Below, piece by piece: positions 19,821 through 33,245 of a stretch of 64,000 bases of DNA. The stretch comes from Nectonema munidae (lineage: Eukaryota > Nematomorpha > Nectonematoida > Nectonematidae): contig JAUIRK010000673.1 in the NCBI GenBank assembly GCA_030549495.1, positions 682,001 through 746,000 of the forward strand, read 5' to 3'. The notes below the pieces were generated by a model. The model saw only the letters and a program-made list of their open reading frames with translations. It did not search any database and was not told the origin of the DNA. The position numbers were made by a program, and so were the translations under genes. How positions within the stretch are numbered: position 1 is the first letter of the stretch; each line of letters starts with the position of its first letter.

Positions 19821-21984
19821 TTTGAACGACTGACAGATGCTTTGTCGTAGTTGGCTGCTTTCTGTATTACTAAATATTTCATTTTTTTAGTCGCTTATTT
19901 CTTATTTTTGTTTGAGATGTAAATAAATTGAATCCTAATTTCATCATGATACTTCAAACTATATCTAGATGTATGTCAGTTTCAAGGTCGAGTTTTACTC
20001 AATTTATGTAGAATTTGTGTAGAATTACTTGATAAATGAGCTCATATAATTGATCTATTTTATAAAGTACTTGAAGAAGCTCGTATTTTTGAAAGTTTCG
20101 TTAAATTTATAATATAAACTCACTGTCTTTTTACGATGAAATGTAAAATTGGCAAAGATACTTAAGATCGGTTCTTAATTTTTGTAGTTCTGTCGCATTT
20201 AGTCGGTAGATATTAAAGTCGTGTTCGGTCCGAGTCAAACTATAAAAGATCTGGTTCAGTACTGATATGGATATTTTAAAGACCTGGGTAATGTGTTAAC
20301 TTCTTAGAATTGTTATTTAGTCACACTTTTAAAAACTTAAAGAAAATGAGTACTTTTACTTTCTTTTCAAATTTTCTTAAGAAGTTTCCTAAACTCTGGA
20401 TGTACCTTGGGGTAAATTTTGAGCAAAATTTACAAGACCAACTTATCTTATGTAGTTCAAGATAATTTAGTAACACACAATAATTTTTTAGGTTTTTTTA
20501 TGAATGTCGAATTTTTTAAAAAGATTATTGAGTTAATTAGTTAAGGCCAAGCAAAGCAGACGATATCTAAAAAAACGCAGACGATTTATATTCAAAGTCA
20601 TTGAAAAAAGCAGACGAAGATGAGTAATTACTTATGTTTCAAAATAGGAACATTGGCCGTAAATGGGTTAAGTTAAACTTTTTTAATAAAAGGAAAAGAT
20701 TGACTGAGGTGGACCTAAAATGAATATAATGGAAATTGAAAAATAAAGATCGAGAGGATACTTTATTATAAATAAAAAAATGTTTCGCAGTAATGTATTC
20801 ATTAGAATATTAGTTGCTTACAAATCGGTATGAAAAAGATCTTATTTTGTTGTTAAACTAGCTAGCTAATTATTTACTCCGTAAGTTAGTATATTCTTTA
20901 CTGCTAATAGGTGTTCAGTTGCGTCAACACGGTGGTGATCTAAGCAAACTGAAAGGTATCTTTGTGCTTTTTCCCCTATAGAATCATTCGAAACAACTGC
21001 AATGTGATCCAATTGAGTTAATCAGATGGGTGACTCTTTTAACCTTTGATTAGGATCTTGGAGAAAAGAGAGTGAATTTTAGCAGGCTATGAGTCAACTC
21101 TGTTTCGATGTCTGCGAAGCCAAGTTCTGCATCCTTGATTTAAAGATTTCATGATTTTGAAGAAAATTTAAAATTGCGCTTTTGAAACACGATCTAGCTC
21201 TCTATCAGTGGCGGGCTGGATTCAAATATCTCTGTTGCCATAATACTGATGATAAGAACGATCCAAGGTGCTTTATAATCTAAAAGATTAAAACAGAAAA
21301 AAAAATTTTTTGAAAATGATTTTACTATTTTACTTAATTATTGCACTAAAAGCTATTGTTCTGGTTGTCTAGGATGAAGATTCAACGAATCTGCAAAGTA
21401 TGATGAAGAGGTGGTGCACTAATCAACAAAAAACTTATTGTTTTCCCCAATTGTTGTATCTGTTTTTTGTAAATCCATGCTGAAGTGCCAAAGCCCTCTT
21501 TTCTACTTGATGATTTCAAGTGCAATTTAAAGGGGATAATTGACATTGTCGCTCAAGAAGGATGAAACCAATACCAAGTCGTGTTTCTACGCTTGGCTGA
21601 CTACTTCAGTCATTGAACGACTGAACTAAAACGCTACGACTTTAGTTTTCTCAAAATCTCCACTTCGACTCTATAACCCCGTTTTTTAGAATGCTAAAAG
21701 AAAATTATTTTAGAATTGAAATTAGCGAGTTATTGTCCTCAACGTGATCTAAAGTCACTATCCCTTTATCATGTCCCTCATTTTGGATGATTATATAACG
21801 CCTTCATTTATCATTGTTAAGCGATTACACTTCAAACCCTTTTTTGACTGTTTGCAATGAAGCATTATATGCCGTTTAGGACAATTGTTAAAAAAAAAAT
21901 TTTATATTAGAATTTTCAGTTTAAGATATCATAATCAATATAGAAATATATTATATACAAAAATTTTGAATTTTTGAAGTCTTT
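19821..21984. other. AT-rich intergenic stretch
   Basis: No exon or element could be supported. Two small notes: the octamer GCAGACGA occurs three times within 20557-20620, and a CAGTGGCGGG motif at 21206, resembling a hAT terminus, has no recognised partner. Confidence 0.3.
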
Positions 21985-22207
21985 TCATAAAGAAATTCAG
22001 CCGTATGATATATGAATCACTGGTCAAATATGGGTACATTTTTTGAAAGTTCTAAAATTTAAAAAAATCGCTAAGAAATTTTTGAAAATTTTTAATATTA
22101 CAATTATTCTGTTTTAAAACTAAAAGGTAAACAGTTTATTATGCATTATATTAAAAAAAAAGGATAAATGTATGTATATATATATGTGTGTATATATGGG
22201 CAAATAA

Positions 22208-23512
22208 TTATTTTGTATGAAAATCTATAAAACACTTAACATGTACACCCACCTTACACTTTTTATACATAGTTTGTGTCATAGTGTTACAAAGTCTACA
22301 TCGGATTCTTCTTTTCTCTTCAGTATTACATACAAAATGATCTTTTTTGTCAAATCCTACTTCATTCACCGGGTTCAAAACACTTTGCCGAGCTAACATA
22401 GATGGCCCTCCAAACTTTGACAAAAGAATTTCAACGAGCGCTCTTCGAAAACACAATTGATCCATCTTTTGATTTGCAGTCAATCGGTATATTTGCCACG
22501 CTTGAGATACTGACCTATTGATCAAGTGACTCAAAATGGGCCAATACCATTTTTTGCCTCGAATTGCTACTTGATATTGTGCAATGTTTTGATCCATTCG
22601 CCCAACCCATTGCATTTGTCTGCTGCAAACATTGAAAATATTCCGCTGGGAAACGAAAAGTTTCTTCCTTTCTTTACGAGAACATCTTGCAACATGAGAT
22701 AAAGGCTCGTCTGTGCAAGAATTTGAAATTGCGAGTACTGATTTATTGTCATATCACTGGCAAATGTTGACTCCATCAAATGATAAAATTTGATGGAAGC
22801 CTCTTTTCTTTTCTTTCAAATCTTTCTTTCGGACTTAACTGCGGATGGTCCTAGTTATCTTTTTTCCCATCGCGAGCATTTCGTTAACTAAGTCATAGGA
22901 TGAAAAAATTATCCCACACATAGTGATAATTATTTGGGCACAGCTGATTTAACTTATTGGAAAAGTTCGAAACTACTGAGCCCTCTAGACCAAATTTTCC
23001 TTTTTTACGACTTTCAACATCTTTTCCTTGGTATAGGTCAAACGGAACGCAATATCCAGGAGCGATGCAATGCGATCATTGTTTATAACCAAAGCGTGTT
23101 GGTTTTCCTCGGAGAAATTGTTTTGTTGAGTGACCGCCAAAATATTAAATCATTTTTTCATCAATGCAATGAAACTCAGATGAAGGTGCCCACTTAAAAA
23201 AATTTGAATTTAGCTTTTCTATCGAGGGACGCATTTTGTCAAATTTATCTTTTTCAAGAAGAAATGTGTTATCACACACGTGAAGAAGGTATTTTTTGAT
23301 CTCTTCAAAACGCTTACGCCGCATTGATGAAGAAATCAAAGAGTTGTTGCAGTCTTCTTTCTTGTCCCAGTATAACCTGGAACGTGGCAGAGAGTCATAG
23401 CTTGAGCAAATTAATATGCTTATCAAACAAAATATTTCATCAGGGAATACATTCAAGCAAAAGTTTTTTTGTAGATCATATGTATTTGACATGTCAACAA
23501 ACATGTCTCTAA
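22208..23512 (-). pseudogene. piggyBac transposase relic
   Basis: Minus-strand frames read in piggyBac order. First comes FPDEIFCLISILICSSYDSLPRSRLYWD and FKWAPSSEFHCIDEKMI (23145-23504; the conserved 'iDE.mi.fkGR' lead-in to the first catalytic Asp). Then DVLVKKGRNFSF (22567-22779), then VGRMDQNIAQYQVAIRGKKW (22550-22615; the family's 'vDrmDq.ia.Yrv..r.kKWy' with catalytic Asp). It closes with a Cys/His cluster C-x2-C-T...C (22230-22330), the C-terminal cysteine-rich targeting domain. Several frame breaks separate the parts and the middle of the DDE core is missing or unreadable, so this copy is dead. Confidence 0.78.
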
Positions 23513-26310
23513 TCTCTATGTTTAAAAATATAGCAAGAATATCTAATATTTGAAGCGTTGATCATGAAAAAAAAGGTCCATGGTTGAGTGAAAAGCTCTT
23601 TTTCAAAGATTTTCAACTTTCCACAATACCCCATTCGACACTCTTTACTTTTTTGTGAGGATTTGTTTCACACATTTCTCCTTCCTAATTATTTTCACTG
23701 TCAAATTGTGCTGAAGCCGCTAATTGATTAGAGGTGAAATTGTTATACTCAAAACAACCATCATTTCTTGAAACCGAGCAAGCATCTAAAGGGGATTCAA
23801 TGAAAAACCTAAAATTACTTGTATCTTCTCCATCAAATCATATATCAACATTTAATAGAATATGAATGAGTAAATATCAGAGCTCTGCGGGGAAGTACAT
23901 TTTAGTTCGGGCCAGGAGGAAGTCTTGTCAGGGCGGATTTGTCTAGGATTGAGGAAAAGTTTTTCAATACAGTTTAAGATAAAATTCTTATAAAGTGTAC
24001 TTCATTATGGAATAAAAAAGTGTTTATAATAAAATGAAATAGACCAAGTTTTAAAAAATAAAATGAAATGACCAAGTTTTCCAAATGATTTACTTTTTTG
24101 ACCGATAAGTATTAATTCTTCATATATCTCGAAGTTCAAACATCTCTTTTTTAGTGTTTACGATATTCGAATCAAAACTAATAGATCTTTCCGTCTGAGA
24201 ATTGCTGGACGGTATCATCAAGTTAAAATATATTCTTTGAAGAAGCGAAATATATAAGTTTGCATTATATACTTTTTGTTTCAAAATAAAAATCTTTTTG
24301 TATTTTATTTTTGATCATTGATTTATTCCTACCCACACTGGGCCCCGCGCAATCCATTTTGCATAGGGCCCCGCGAACACTAGGGCCGGCCCTGAATGCA
24401 ACAACCTACATTTAATCTCGAAATTTAAAATATATTCTCGTTAGTAATTAGATGAGCCAATCTGCATGTAAACAATAAACTTCCATTTTCATTATTTTTT
24501 TTAGGATCTCAACAACTTTAAAAAGTTATAATATAAAATTTATTAAAAAGAAAATCACGAAAGAGTTAAAAAAAAATGCGTGTATTGTAACAAGCCTAAT
24601 GTGTACTGTATAACTAATAAAAAAGTAAAATTGATTCCTCAAAAACAGGGTTCAGTTTTTTTCGCGAGGAAATGAGAATTAACTCTCCCCTCGGGGAATG
24701 GGCAGGTTTGGGGTCCCTTCAGAGCTCGGCTAAATATATATGTGAATAAAGAGTGGTATCTTGGTTTTCGAAATAACTCGTTTTAACAAAGTGTTCGAAA
24801 GCCGATTTAGTATATTACGAAAATTGTATACCATCAAGAGAAAAAGTAAAAATAAATAATATGTTTTCAATCACCAACTAAACTAAGATGCATGCATGTT
24901 TTACTGAAACGATAATTGAAGCAAAATGTTTATTCAGACAGTGCACGATATTGACAACTTACAACACTTTACTGCTTTGAACAGAAGCCTTAAATATATT
25001 TTATATTTTGGAATCTATGATTTAGAAACTAAGATAATGAAAGTATTAAAAATACATAGCAAATAAGCAGGAAAATCAAATATGTAGTTATTACGTGTGT
25101 TGAAGTTGGCTAAGTATCAAAATTCGGTTAAGAATTTAACTAGTTTGGGCTCTACTTTTTTGGTCTACCTAATTGTTCTAATACTACAATGTTCAAAAAC
25201 GAGATACTACTGTATATAAATATACAACATATTATATTCCGTATAAAACATTAAAACAACTTATCTAGCACGTTGCAACAATCATTCAATAGGTTTTTGT
25301 TTTGGGCGGGTAATAAAAATAAAAAAAAGAACACCAGACAAATACGTCGTCTTGTTTGTGCTGAATTCAGCATTTTTTCATAAAAAGACTCTGCTGCACA
25401 TAATAAGCTTTAAAAATATTAGAAAACGGGTTTATTTTCAAAAATAAATAAGAATATTTAAATCTTGATTAAAGATTATTTAAATTTTTAGCATTTTCTC
25501 TTCAAACAAAAAAAATCAGCAATGGAAGCATAGTTTAAGAAATAACACATTTTTGCATGTATCTTAATTTTTTCAGGAATTTCAGTAGACAGAAAAGAAC
25601 TAACAAAAGTAAAAAAACTACCATAAGACCAATCGAAATTTTTTTGAATAATATTCTCGCATAGATATTATTCATCTAAAATGTAATTTGAGTTGTAAAT
25701 TGCATAAAATTGTAATTCAAAAAGTTAATACTATTTTAAAAACACAAATTTACCTTACCATTATTGAGCAAAATAAAAAGAAAATGATTAAATAACAATA
25801 GGGAAGAAAAGGGTAGACTAATAATTCCAAAAAAATAGCAAAAAAAGAAACGGAAGTAAGCAAATTTCCTTCTAAACTAACAATACGGAAAAAGATAGGG
25901 ATAAGCGTGATGGATGTATCAATTTGTATCGATTGTCTGAAATGATATGCATGCTAAAAATGCTGAAGTACAAATCTTGTGTTTTTTGCATCGATTAACG
26001 TCCAGCGATTCATATATGATACATCAAATGCTGTCAAGTCTCTGCAACTCCTTGTGCAATGTTTTCCCAAAATTCCACTCTACACAGGCTCAATGGAGTG
26101 TTTTCAGTCACCAAGTTGTAATAAAACTTGCTAGCATGTTTTTTCAGTGAAAATATGAGCCTCAATATAATGGTATAGATATTAAAACTACTCTATGATA
26201 AAAATTTCATTTTTACTGAAAAAACATTAAAAAATGTGGAAAAAAAACTTTTCGATTATGTTAAGATAACTATTGGTATCACATTGGTAAACTTAGATTT
26301 TTTTCATGTT
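23513..26310. other. AT-rich stretch with transposon-like scraps
   Basis: Short GC-rich pieces resemble hAT ends (CAGGGCGG at 23929; GGGCCGGCCCTG at about 24383) but do not pair with matching flanks. No exon was found. Confidence 0.3.
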
Positions 26311-26311
26311 A

Positions 26312-26425
26312 ACCCTCCCATCAAATTTTTATGATATTAAATGTGATTCATATATGCATCACTGGTCACAAATGTAATACAAGACAAGGGATGCATATGT
26401 GTATCGCTGGTCCAAAAAGGGTTCT
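26312..26425. repeat. Possible piggyBac-type terminal segment
   Basis: Begins TTAACCCTCCC, matching the TTAA target plus CCC start of piggyBac ends, and contains two copies of a motif close to ATTCATATATGCATCACTGG (26341 on; 26390-26412). The same motif occurs at 21997-22017 beside the 3' end of the piggyBac relic and in part at 26000. The opposite terminus (AAAAAGGGTTCTTT) is only approximate. It could be a small MITE or the displaced end of the 22-kb copy. Confidence 0.4.
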
Positions 26426-26861
26426 TTGATTCAGCAGAGTTAACACAATTTTTGAACGTTACATTAAAAGATTATCTTACTGTAAAAAATAATCTGTTTG
26501 TGCCCCCATTGTCACGGCGATGTTTTTTAACATTAGATTTCAAATGAAATGGGAAAAGTTGTGAGGCATTGATGCAAAACTGTGTAAATAATAAAATAGA
26601 TAATCACCAAACTTGAAATTAAGAGTAAATCAAATTAATAGTGCATAGTACTTTAAATTACTTGTCAATAAGCTAATGAAGTAGAAAAAGGTTTATTTAT
26701 CGTTATTAATTTTATTTTATTTAATGTAATTATATTTATATTCTCACACCCAGTAACTAACAGCACACTCGACATTATGCTCCTTCTACATCCAAGAAAG
26801 ACATGAATAAAAAATATTTTGTTTATCCGAACCAAAATTGAATAACATTACAATTTTCAGC

Positions 26862-27310
26862 ACGTGTCCGATCCTTTACTTAGAATTTTCAGGGCCCAAC
26901 CTAACCGACTTTAATTTTGCAGATGTCCTGTTTATCAGAAGCAATTCCCTTACATCACCACAATCAATTTATTGTATTAAATTCTATGAATTTGAAGTTG
27001 ATATATATGCTCTTATCCGTTATCATTCGTCAAGCTTTGCATTCTGGTCTGCAATCTATTCACCCACATACGTTACACAACAATATTCAAAAGTATCATT
27101 CGAAAGTAACTTATAATTTAGCATTTGTGAGTAAATCGCTATTAAATACAGAAACAATAAAATAACTAACTAAAACAAATTATTTAGAAGATCTTATTTA
27201 GTTACTGGAATCCGAAACGTACCCGAATACAATTTAGATTTCCAACCCGTGTCCAATCCATTAATTAGGGTTTTCGGTACCCAAACTAACAGATCCAAAT
27301 TTTTGAGATC
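26862..27310 (+). repeat. Diverged direct repeat pair
   Basis: The segments 26827-26910 and 27208-27290 are alignable over about 85 bp (shared ATCCGAA, CGTGTCC-ATCC and a CCCAA-CTAAC block), with perhaps two-thirds identity by eye. The nature is unknown. Two small open frames here do not look like conserved protein. Confidence 0.35.
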
Positions 27311-29780
27311 TCTGGCATGCGCCTATTTCATTCAGCGGAATAAACTAAGAACTAAAGTAGTAAATGATGCTTTAAAGTTTGCTGATTCGTCTTTCAGTCT
27401 TTTTAATTACTTCAATTTGATTGCTAAGAAATAGGAAAAACATCTAAACGTTCTCAAATATTACCAACACATCAAAATTTTTCTACCAGCATACCGCACC
27501 CATATTGCCTAAGATCGCTTTCAATATGAAGCAGGATTTTGTATTTTGTGAGTAGTAAAGTGTGTTTTATATGCAAAAATAGTGGAACATCCATTTTATT
27601 GCAATGGAGTGCGGCGATCGAGTCTAATTAGAGCATATGCATTTTAGTGTAAGCGGTGTGAGTTTAGTGGGATTAGTGGAGTGCATAATTCGCTACTCTT
27701 TTTTAGTTGGTTATGTGTTAGATGGTCTGAGTTATTTAGTTGTTAATTACTTGGTCAGTTAGCGAAACAGTCAATTAGTTACACTTTTTGAAAAATAATT
27801 TTAAATATTTTTCACAAAAATGTCCTTTGTATACAAGTTGTTTATTCAGCAATTTATTTTCGCCCAACTTATTTTTCACCAAATTGTGCTATGACGCCTT
27901 TTACAAACTAAAAAAATGATGAACTCTTAATTTAATGTAAAAACTATTTAAAAAAATTTTAATTTTATTAATTACTATGCAAAAATTTTGGAATAATTAG
28001 CAAATGTTTTCTATAGTGAAAATTTATTCAAAAGCAGCTGAAAGTTTCTTAGATTAAAAATATTAAAAAAAATATTTTTAAAAATTATAAAATACAAATA
28101 ATTTTTGACTTTAGCAGATTTAATTTCATTGTATACTTCAAGTTCAAATCATTTCAAAACTGAAAATGTATTAGCCACATTAATCAAAACCCTGATCAAG
28201 GGATGGTGACAAAATATTAGAACAGGGGAATCAAAAGCGCTTTAAAATATTTCTAAGTACTAAAAAACTTATGAAAAGTTTAATTTTAAGCAAATGTTAC
28301 TAATTTTTTAATTTCATTTTACTATTTAACTTAGTAAATTTTAGTAACTTTGGATCTCAGTGAGAAGAATTTTTTCCATTTTCCTGAAAATTTTTATAGC
28401 CTATTCAAAAAATGCAAAATTAGCTTGTTTTCAAACCCAATGGACGGCATTAAATTTCTTGTTTCCTTTCCTAGTTTCTAAGATGCCGTATTCATTTCCT
28501 CCTTTTTACCCGATATTTTCCAAGCTTCCATGCTTAGTTTATTTAAAAAATTGATAAAGTTATTTGTTCTTTGTCATCATCATAAAGATTAACTAAAAAT
28601 TGGAAAAACTAAAATCAACTTTATTCATTAAAATTTTTTCACTTTTCATAAGTTTTCCACGTTTGTTTAAAGACCTGCAAGCAGCTGCTCCAACATTTTT
28701 TCTCCTTTCAAGTTTAACAATTACAATATAGGTAACTTATGGTAATTATTTGAAAGTTTGAATATTCACGCGGCTAAAATATAATATGATTCATTCTCAC
28801 GAAATAAGATAACGTTTCTTTTTACCGAAAATTACAGGGACAAAGAAATATACAAACTTTAAAACACCAGTAGAAAAGCTCTAATGGCAATTCTTCTAGC
28901 ATCAAAAGTGGACACACTTTTATTCACGCATAAATCAACGAAAGGCTTAGTATTACAACACCAATCAAGGCAAAACACGCTCTACTTCCAAAAGGTCATG
29001 TATCTTGCGCTCCATAATTGAGATACAATGTTCAATTAATTTTGCTCAAATTTCACTTTGGAGCAAGACAAATATTTGACTCATAAAGATAATGGCATTG
29101 CAGTGAACAGCCGGATTCTTTTCTCTTTTCTCGTGTATAACCTAAGCTACTCTGCTTTTGCTGCAAAATTCATTCAATACTTCTAAATTTTATTAAAAAA
29201 AATTCGTACCGATGAGTAACTTCGCCTCTTAACTTCTAAAAAATTTTATAAAAAAATTAAATTTTAAATAAACATTTTTTGCACTTTTTGAATAAAAAAT
29301 AAATTTATAAAAAAAATTTTTTGGTTTGTTAATTAATTAGTTACCCAGATAACTAGTTAGAATGTTAAATCAGTAAAAAAACTAAAAAAATCTTCCAAAA
29401 TTATTTTTAAAGCAGCTTTTCTTTCCAATAGGAGGCGGTCTGACCTGAATACCGCCTATCTTCTTTCTGCCGTGATAAGTCTTTCACCATACACTTTTGC
29501 AACACACATGTTGTGCCACTGTTTGAATCTGTGCAAACTAGTGTTCTTGAATTTTTTTATTCTTTGTAAATAAATGTCCATGATTTCCTGGGAATTTAAG
29601 TGTTAACTTTTTGGTTCTCCGTTTCCCAGCAATCAAATATTTTTCATTCTTCCTTCAAAAATTTGAGCAAGAAAAAATTTTACATTTTAAGGAATAAAAA
29701 AAGTCAATTTCCAATAAAAATTGATTGCGATTACAAAGTACTATCTAATTCTAAATAAATGATATCGATCTGAAAGATCT
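27311..29780. other. AT-rich stretch, nothing recognised
   Basis: Stop-rich in all frames. No TIR pair or array could be supported. Confidence 0.3.
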
Positions 29781-30240
29781 TAAAAGTTATCTTTACACTT
29801 TCATTCAGATTTGTCATGAAATATATCTTTTATCAATCTGGTTTCAAAGCTGGTTTCATTTTTGAACTCAGATTTTGCGTTTTAAGTTTGAAACTATCTG
29901 ACAATTTCAAAATTTGCGGTTTACGTCTGAAAACTGTATCCAAATTTTTATTTCAAATTTTACATGAAATATAGGTTTTATACGAAATCAACCAAACTAG
30001 TTTCATTTCTACACTCATTTTTATTTTGAAAATAACAAATGTGCGGTTTACGTCTGAAATTCTCTACAAAAATATATCTGTTTTTAACCAAAAAGTTTCA
30101 TTTCTGGACTCTGTTTTTTCGAGAGTATAAGAATGTTTGCAATTATGAATCAAACTTGTCATTTCCGAAAAGTCTGAATGTTTTTCATTAGAATCATTAT
30201 AGATTGAGTTTATAACTAAATAAAATTTTCTTATGAATTC
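29781..30240 (+). repeat. Diffuse tandem repeat, 127-148 bp unit, copy set 1
   Basis: About three imperfect units follow each other. Landmarks are TGCGGTTTACGTCTGAAA (from 29915 and 30042), ATGAAATATA (29816 and 29964), a T-rich part, and GTTTCATTT followed by an ACTC block. Spacing between the same landmarks is 127 to 148 bp. The same family appears inverted at 47690-48140 and direct at 59600-60110. Non-coding; the class is unassigned. Confidence 0.65.
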
Positions 30241-32715
30241 AGCTTTTGTACTAATTTATTATACCAACTAAACAAACATTGAAAGAGCAATTAATCAAAA
30301 CGAAAATACTATGTATTTATAATATTTTAATTTGTCCCTCGATAATTCATAACTTAGCGTCCATTTTAAATACACACTTAAAATTTATATTTCTATTCAG
30401 TTTCAAACCTATAACGTTTTTATATCTGTAATTTTGTTGATTAAAACTCAACAATAATAAAATCTTGATTGAAAATCGCCAAATAGGAAATCTGAAAATT
30501 TTCAACCGGTCAGAGTTACCAAAACTGTCACAGATGCCAATATGTGAAAATTTAGTCACTATCAAGATAATTCTATAATTTGAATTGAATTTTATCATAT
30601 TTTTCTTTTGGCGTAAAAGATCAGGGTTTTTCATTCGTGATGAATTGCTTACTTTTGTGCGAAAATATATTTTAGGTGGACACTTTTTTTAGAAAATATT
30701 TCAGCATTGTATATGAATAAACAAATATTCTAATATTTCTTTTCAAAACATACTTTTTACATAAGAATAAAGACACAACATAAAAATGTTAAGGGAGTGA
30801 GAGGAGCACTTTCACCCAAAAAACGCTTCGCATCTCGATGAGAAGCTATATGTTGTTTTTTTGGGTAGTTCGTTCTTAACCAGGGCCGGTTGCAAGCCAA
30901 TTTGAACGATGTTATAAAATTGAGCCCCGTGCCGGTTTGCCTTTTTCTGAATTAAATGAGGTAAAAAATACAACTTAAAAGGTAAAATTAAAAGTGAGCT
31001 AATCTTTCTCATAATACATTATGCATGATGAATTTAAGAAATTATCGTTGTCACCTCCCTCAGAAATGGCGAATTTTTTCACTTTTCAATGCGACGTGTG
31101 AAAAATATGCCGTATTTTTTTCTTACTTTTTTAAACATTTAAGTTTTCTGCAGCTTCACATTTCAAAAAAGAATTTTGAAAGATTTGTTAATAAAAAAGC
31201 TTGAAGAGTCTTTTTGTAAAAGAGTATATGTAATTGCCTAATTTGCTCTCTTAGTGTTAAAAGCAAAACAATAAATGTATGCATATTGCCTTTAAATTTT
31301 TTTATACCAGCATCAAATGTCTATTTTTTTGGTTTATGTGTTTTTTATACGAAATATAAACACCGATAAATTCCACAATGTAGAGTAGGGGCCTCGCTAT
31401 CAATTTCTAATTGGGCCCCGCAATTCATAGCGAATCATGCATTCGAATCATGGTTCTTGTAGGTATTATTGTCTTTCTAATTTTTTTTACATTATTTTGT
31501 CAACTATCTCAATCTTTAGAATCTAAAATTGAACTTTAAATGTTGAGTTTGAGAGTTATTGGCACATTTTTATAAGAGGGTTGCAAATCTATTTTAATAA
31601 AATAAAGCATTCTCTCTCAAAAAAGCATAACGGCGAAAGTTGACTAATTAGGGATTCAATTTTGCTTTGTGCTTCTTTTAACCCTTTCAGACATTGGTTT
31701 TCTATCCTCTGTTTTCTTTCCCAATGAGTTTTATATGAATTAGGCAGAAGTTTGCTGGACCATGCGAGCAGAAATCGAATGAGGCGTATAAAATCCTCTA
31801 GCATGGACACACAGCCTAATATAGCAATGGAAAGGGCAGCAGCCATCTTTAGACTTTATTGAATTGAGTGTGATGTTTATAAAAGAGAATTTTAATGAGC
31901 TCTCTCAAATGTGAAAGTGTCTTCCACTTTTTCAACATCATCATGTTCAAATCGTCTTCAGTGACTTCATTATCATCTTTGAATTCTTCGCTTTGCCATC
32001 GTCAACATTTTCATTGTGTGTATCGTGAATCCTGTGATCTTATCTCTTGCGCGAATCTCACAAGAAACGCATATCTTGTTCTTGCTTCTCTCTTGTGCTG
32101 TATGCTAAAACTTAAAATTCCATTTTTAGCCAAGCTTCCTCTGGTGCGTGTGAATGCGCAAACGCCTGCATTCAACTCTAAGCACCAGTTCATAATCATC
32201 TTGGAAACAAAAAGTATTCGAATCAATTTTAAATTCAATTTAACCGCTAACATGATAATGTGATCAATACATACTACACACATGCATCCATGCATATTGT
32301 ACACAACTCACTACTCTCAAAACACAGATGCCATGGTGCCGTGTAAGTTAATTTCTGCTAAAACAAGTAAAGCAAAGGAGACGTTGGAATTGCAGAGTTG
32401 GTGTAGTGATCGGTTAAGACAGAAGCCATCATGCAAAATGATGCGATGTGCGTGCACATTCAAATTTGTACCAGACATGTAAGTTAATTACGAGCATATT
32501 CTCCTTTTTCGTGGACAGAACGTATCCCAGCTTCTTGCATGTCTTCTCTTCTTCGTAGTGTGGAGAAGTCACCATTTCTCTCCATACATTTTACTCATCT
32601 TTTAAAAATGATTCCATTAGAACTTATGCTAACCGGTCATTTGGAACTCGCTAATTCCACTCACAAACCGCTGCCGATATTCAAAAGAAAATTCATGCTG
32701 TGATATATAATAAAA
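30241..32715. other. Mixed stretch without a supported gene
   Basis: CAGGGCCGGT at 30881 resembles a hAT terminus, without a certain partner. A slightly less AT-rich part (31580-32500) holds an 85-codon minus-strand frame starting at 31846 whose product I do not recognise. Confidence 0.3.
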
Positions 32716-33245
32716 GGAATTAATTAATTAATTAAGTTGTTTGTGGCGTTCGCACCCATCCTTTCGGATATCGTGGCCCGCCCGAAATGCTGAGTGGCCC
32801 GCCATCTATGAATATTAATTAATTAATTAATTAAGTTGTTTGTGGCGTTCGCACACATCCTTTCGGATATTGGGGCCCCCCGGGGGGGGGGGGGCAGAGT
32901 CTTTCTGGTCTCTCCCCCCCTCCACCCCCCCCCCCCCCCTTTTTTCTTCATTTGTTATTTTTTTTATTTTTTTAGAATTTATTTTTCAATATTAAAATAC
33001 ATCCTGGTGGACGAGACTATCTTTACCCCCACCCCCCCCCCTTTGGAAAAAAAAAAATTGTTTGGTGGTTGGTTGATTACTTACCACCAAGACGGCGGGT
33101 GGTGGGAACACCCCAAAAAAAAATAATTATTCTTCATAAGAAAAAAAAAAAAAAAAAAAAACACTGAATGTTTGGACGTTCCCCATCCTTTCGGATATAA
33201 TGGCCCGCCCGGAATGCTGAGTCCAAGTCTACCTGGACTTTCGAT
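32716..33245. repeat. Triplicated segment with long homopolymers
   Basis: A block containing GTTGTTTGTGGCGTTCGCAC and CATCCTTTCGGATAT occurs at 32734 and again 99 bp later at 32833. A third, partial copy (CATCCTTTCGGATATAATGG) starts near 33184. Copies 2 and 3 are separated by runs of G, C, T and A, several over 14 bases. Copies 1 and 2 are each preceded by an (ATTA)n run. No coding potential. Confidence 0.75.

Noticed and set aside
23929-24394. CAGGGCGG and GGGCCGGCCCTG as ends of one hAT element
   Set aside because: The inverted repeats agree for only a few bases and the flanks AGTCTTGT and AATGCAAC do not match.
31589-31846. An 85-codon minus-strand frame starting MAAALSIAILGC
   Set aside because: The composition looks more protein-like than its surroundings, but I recognise no family and cannot show splice sites or a conserved domain. 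Kept only as a lead.
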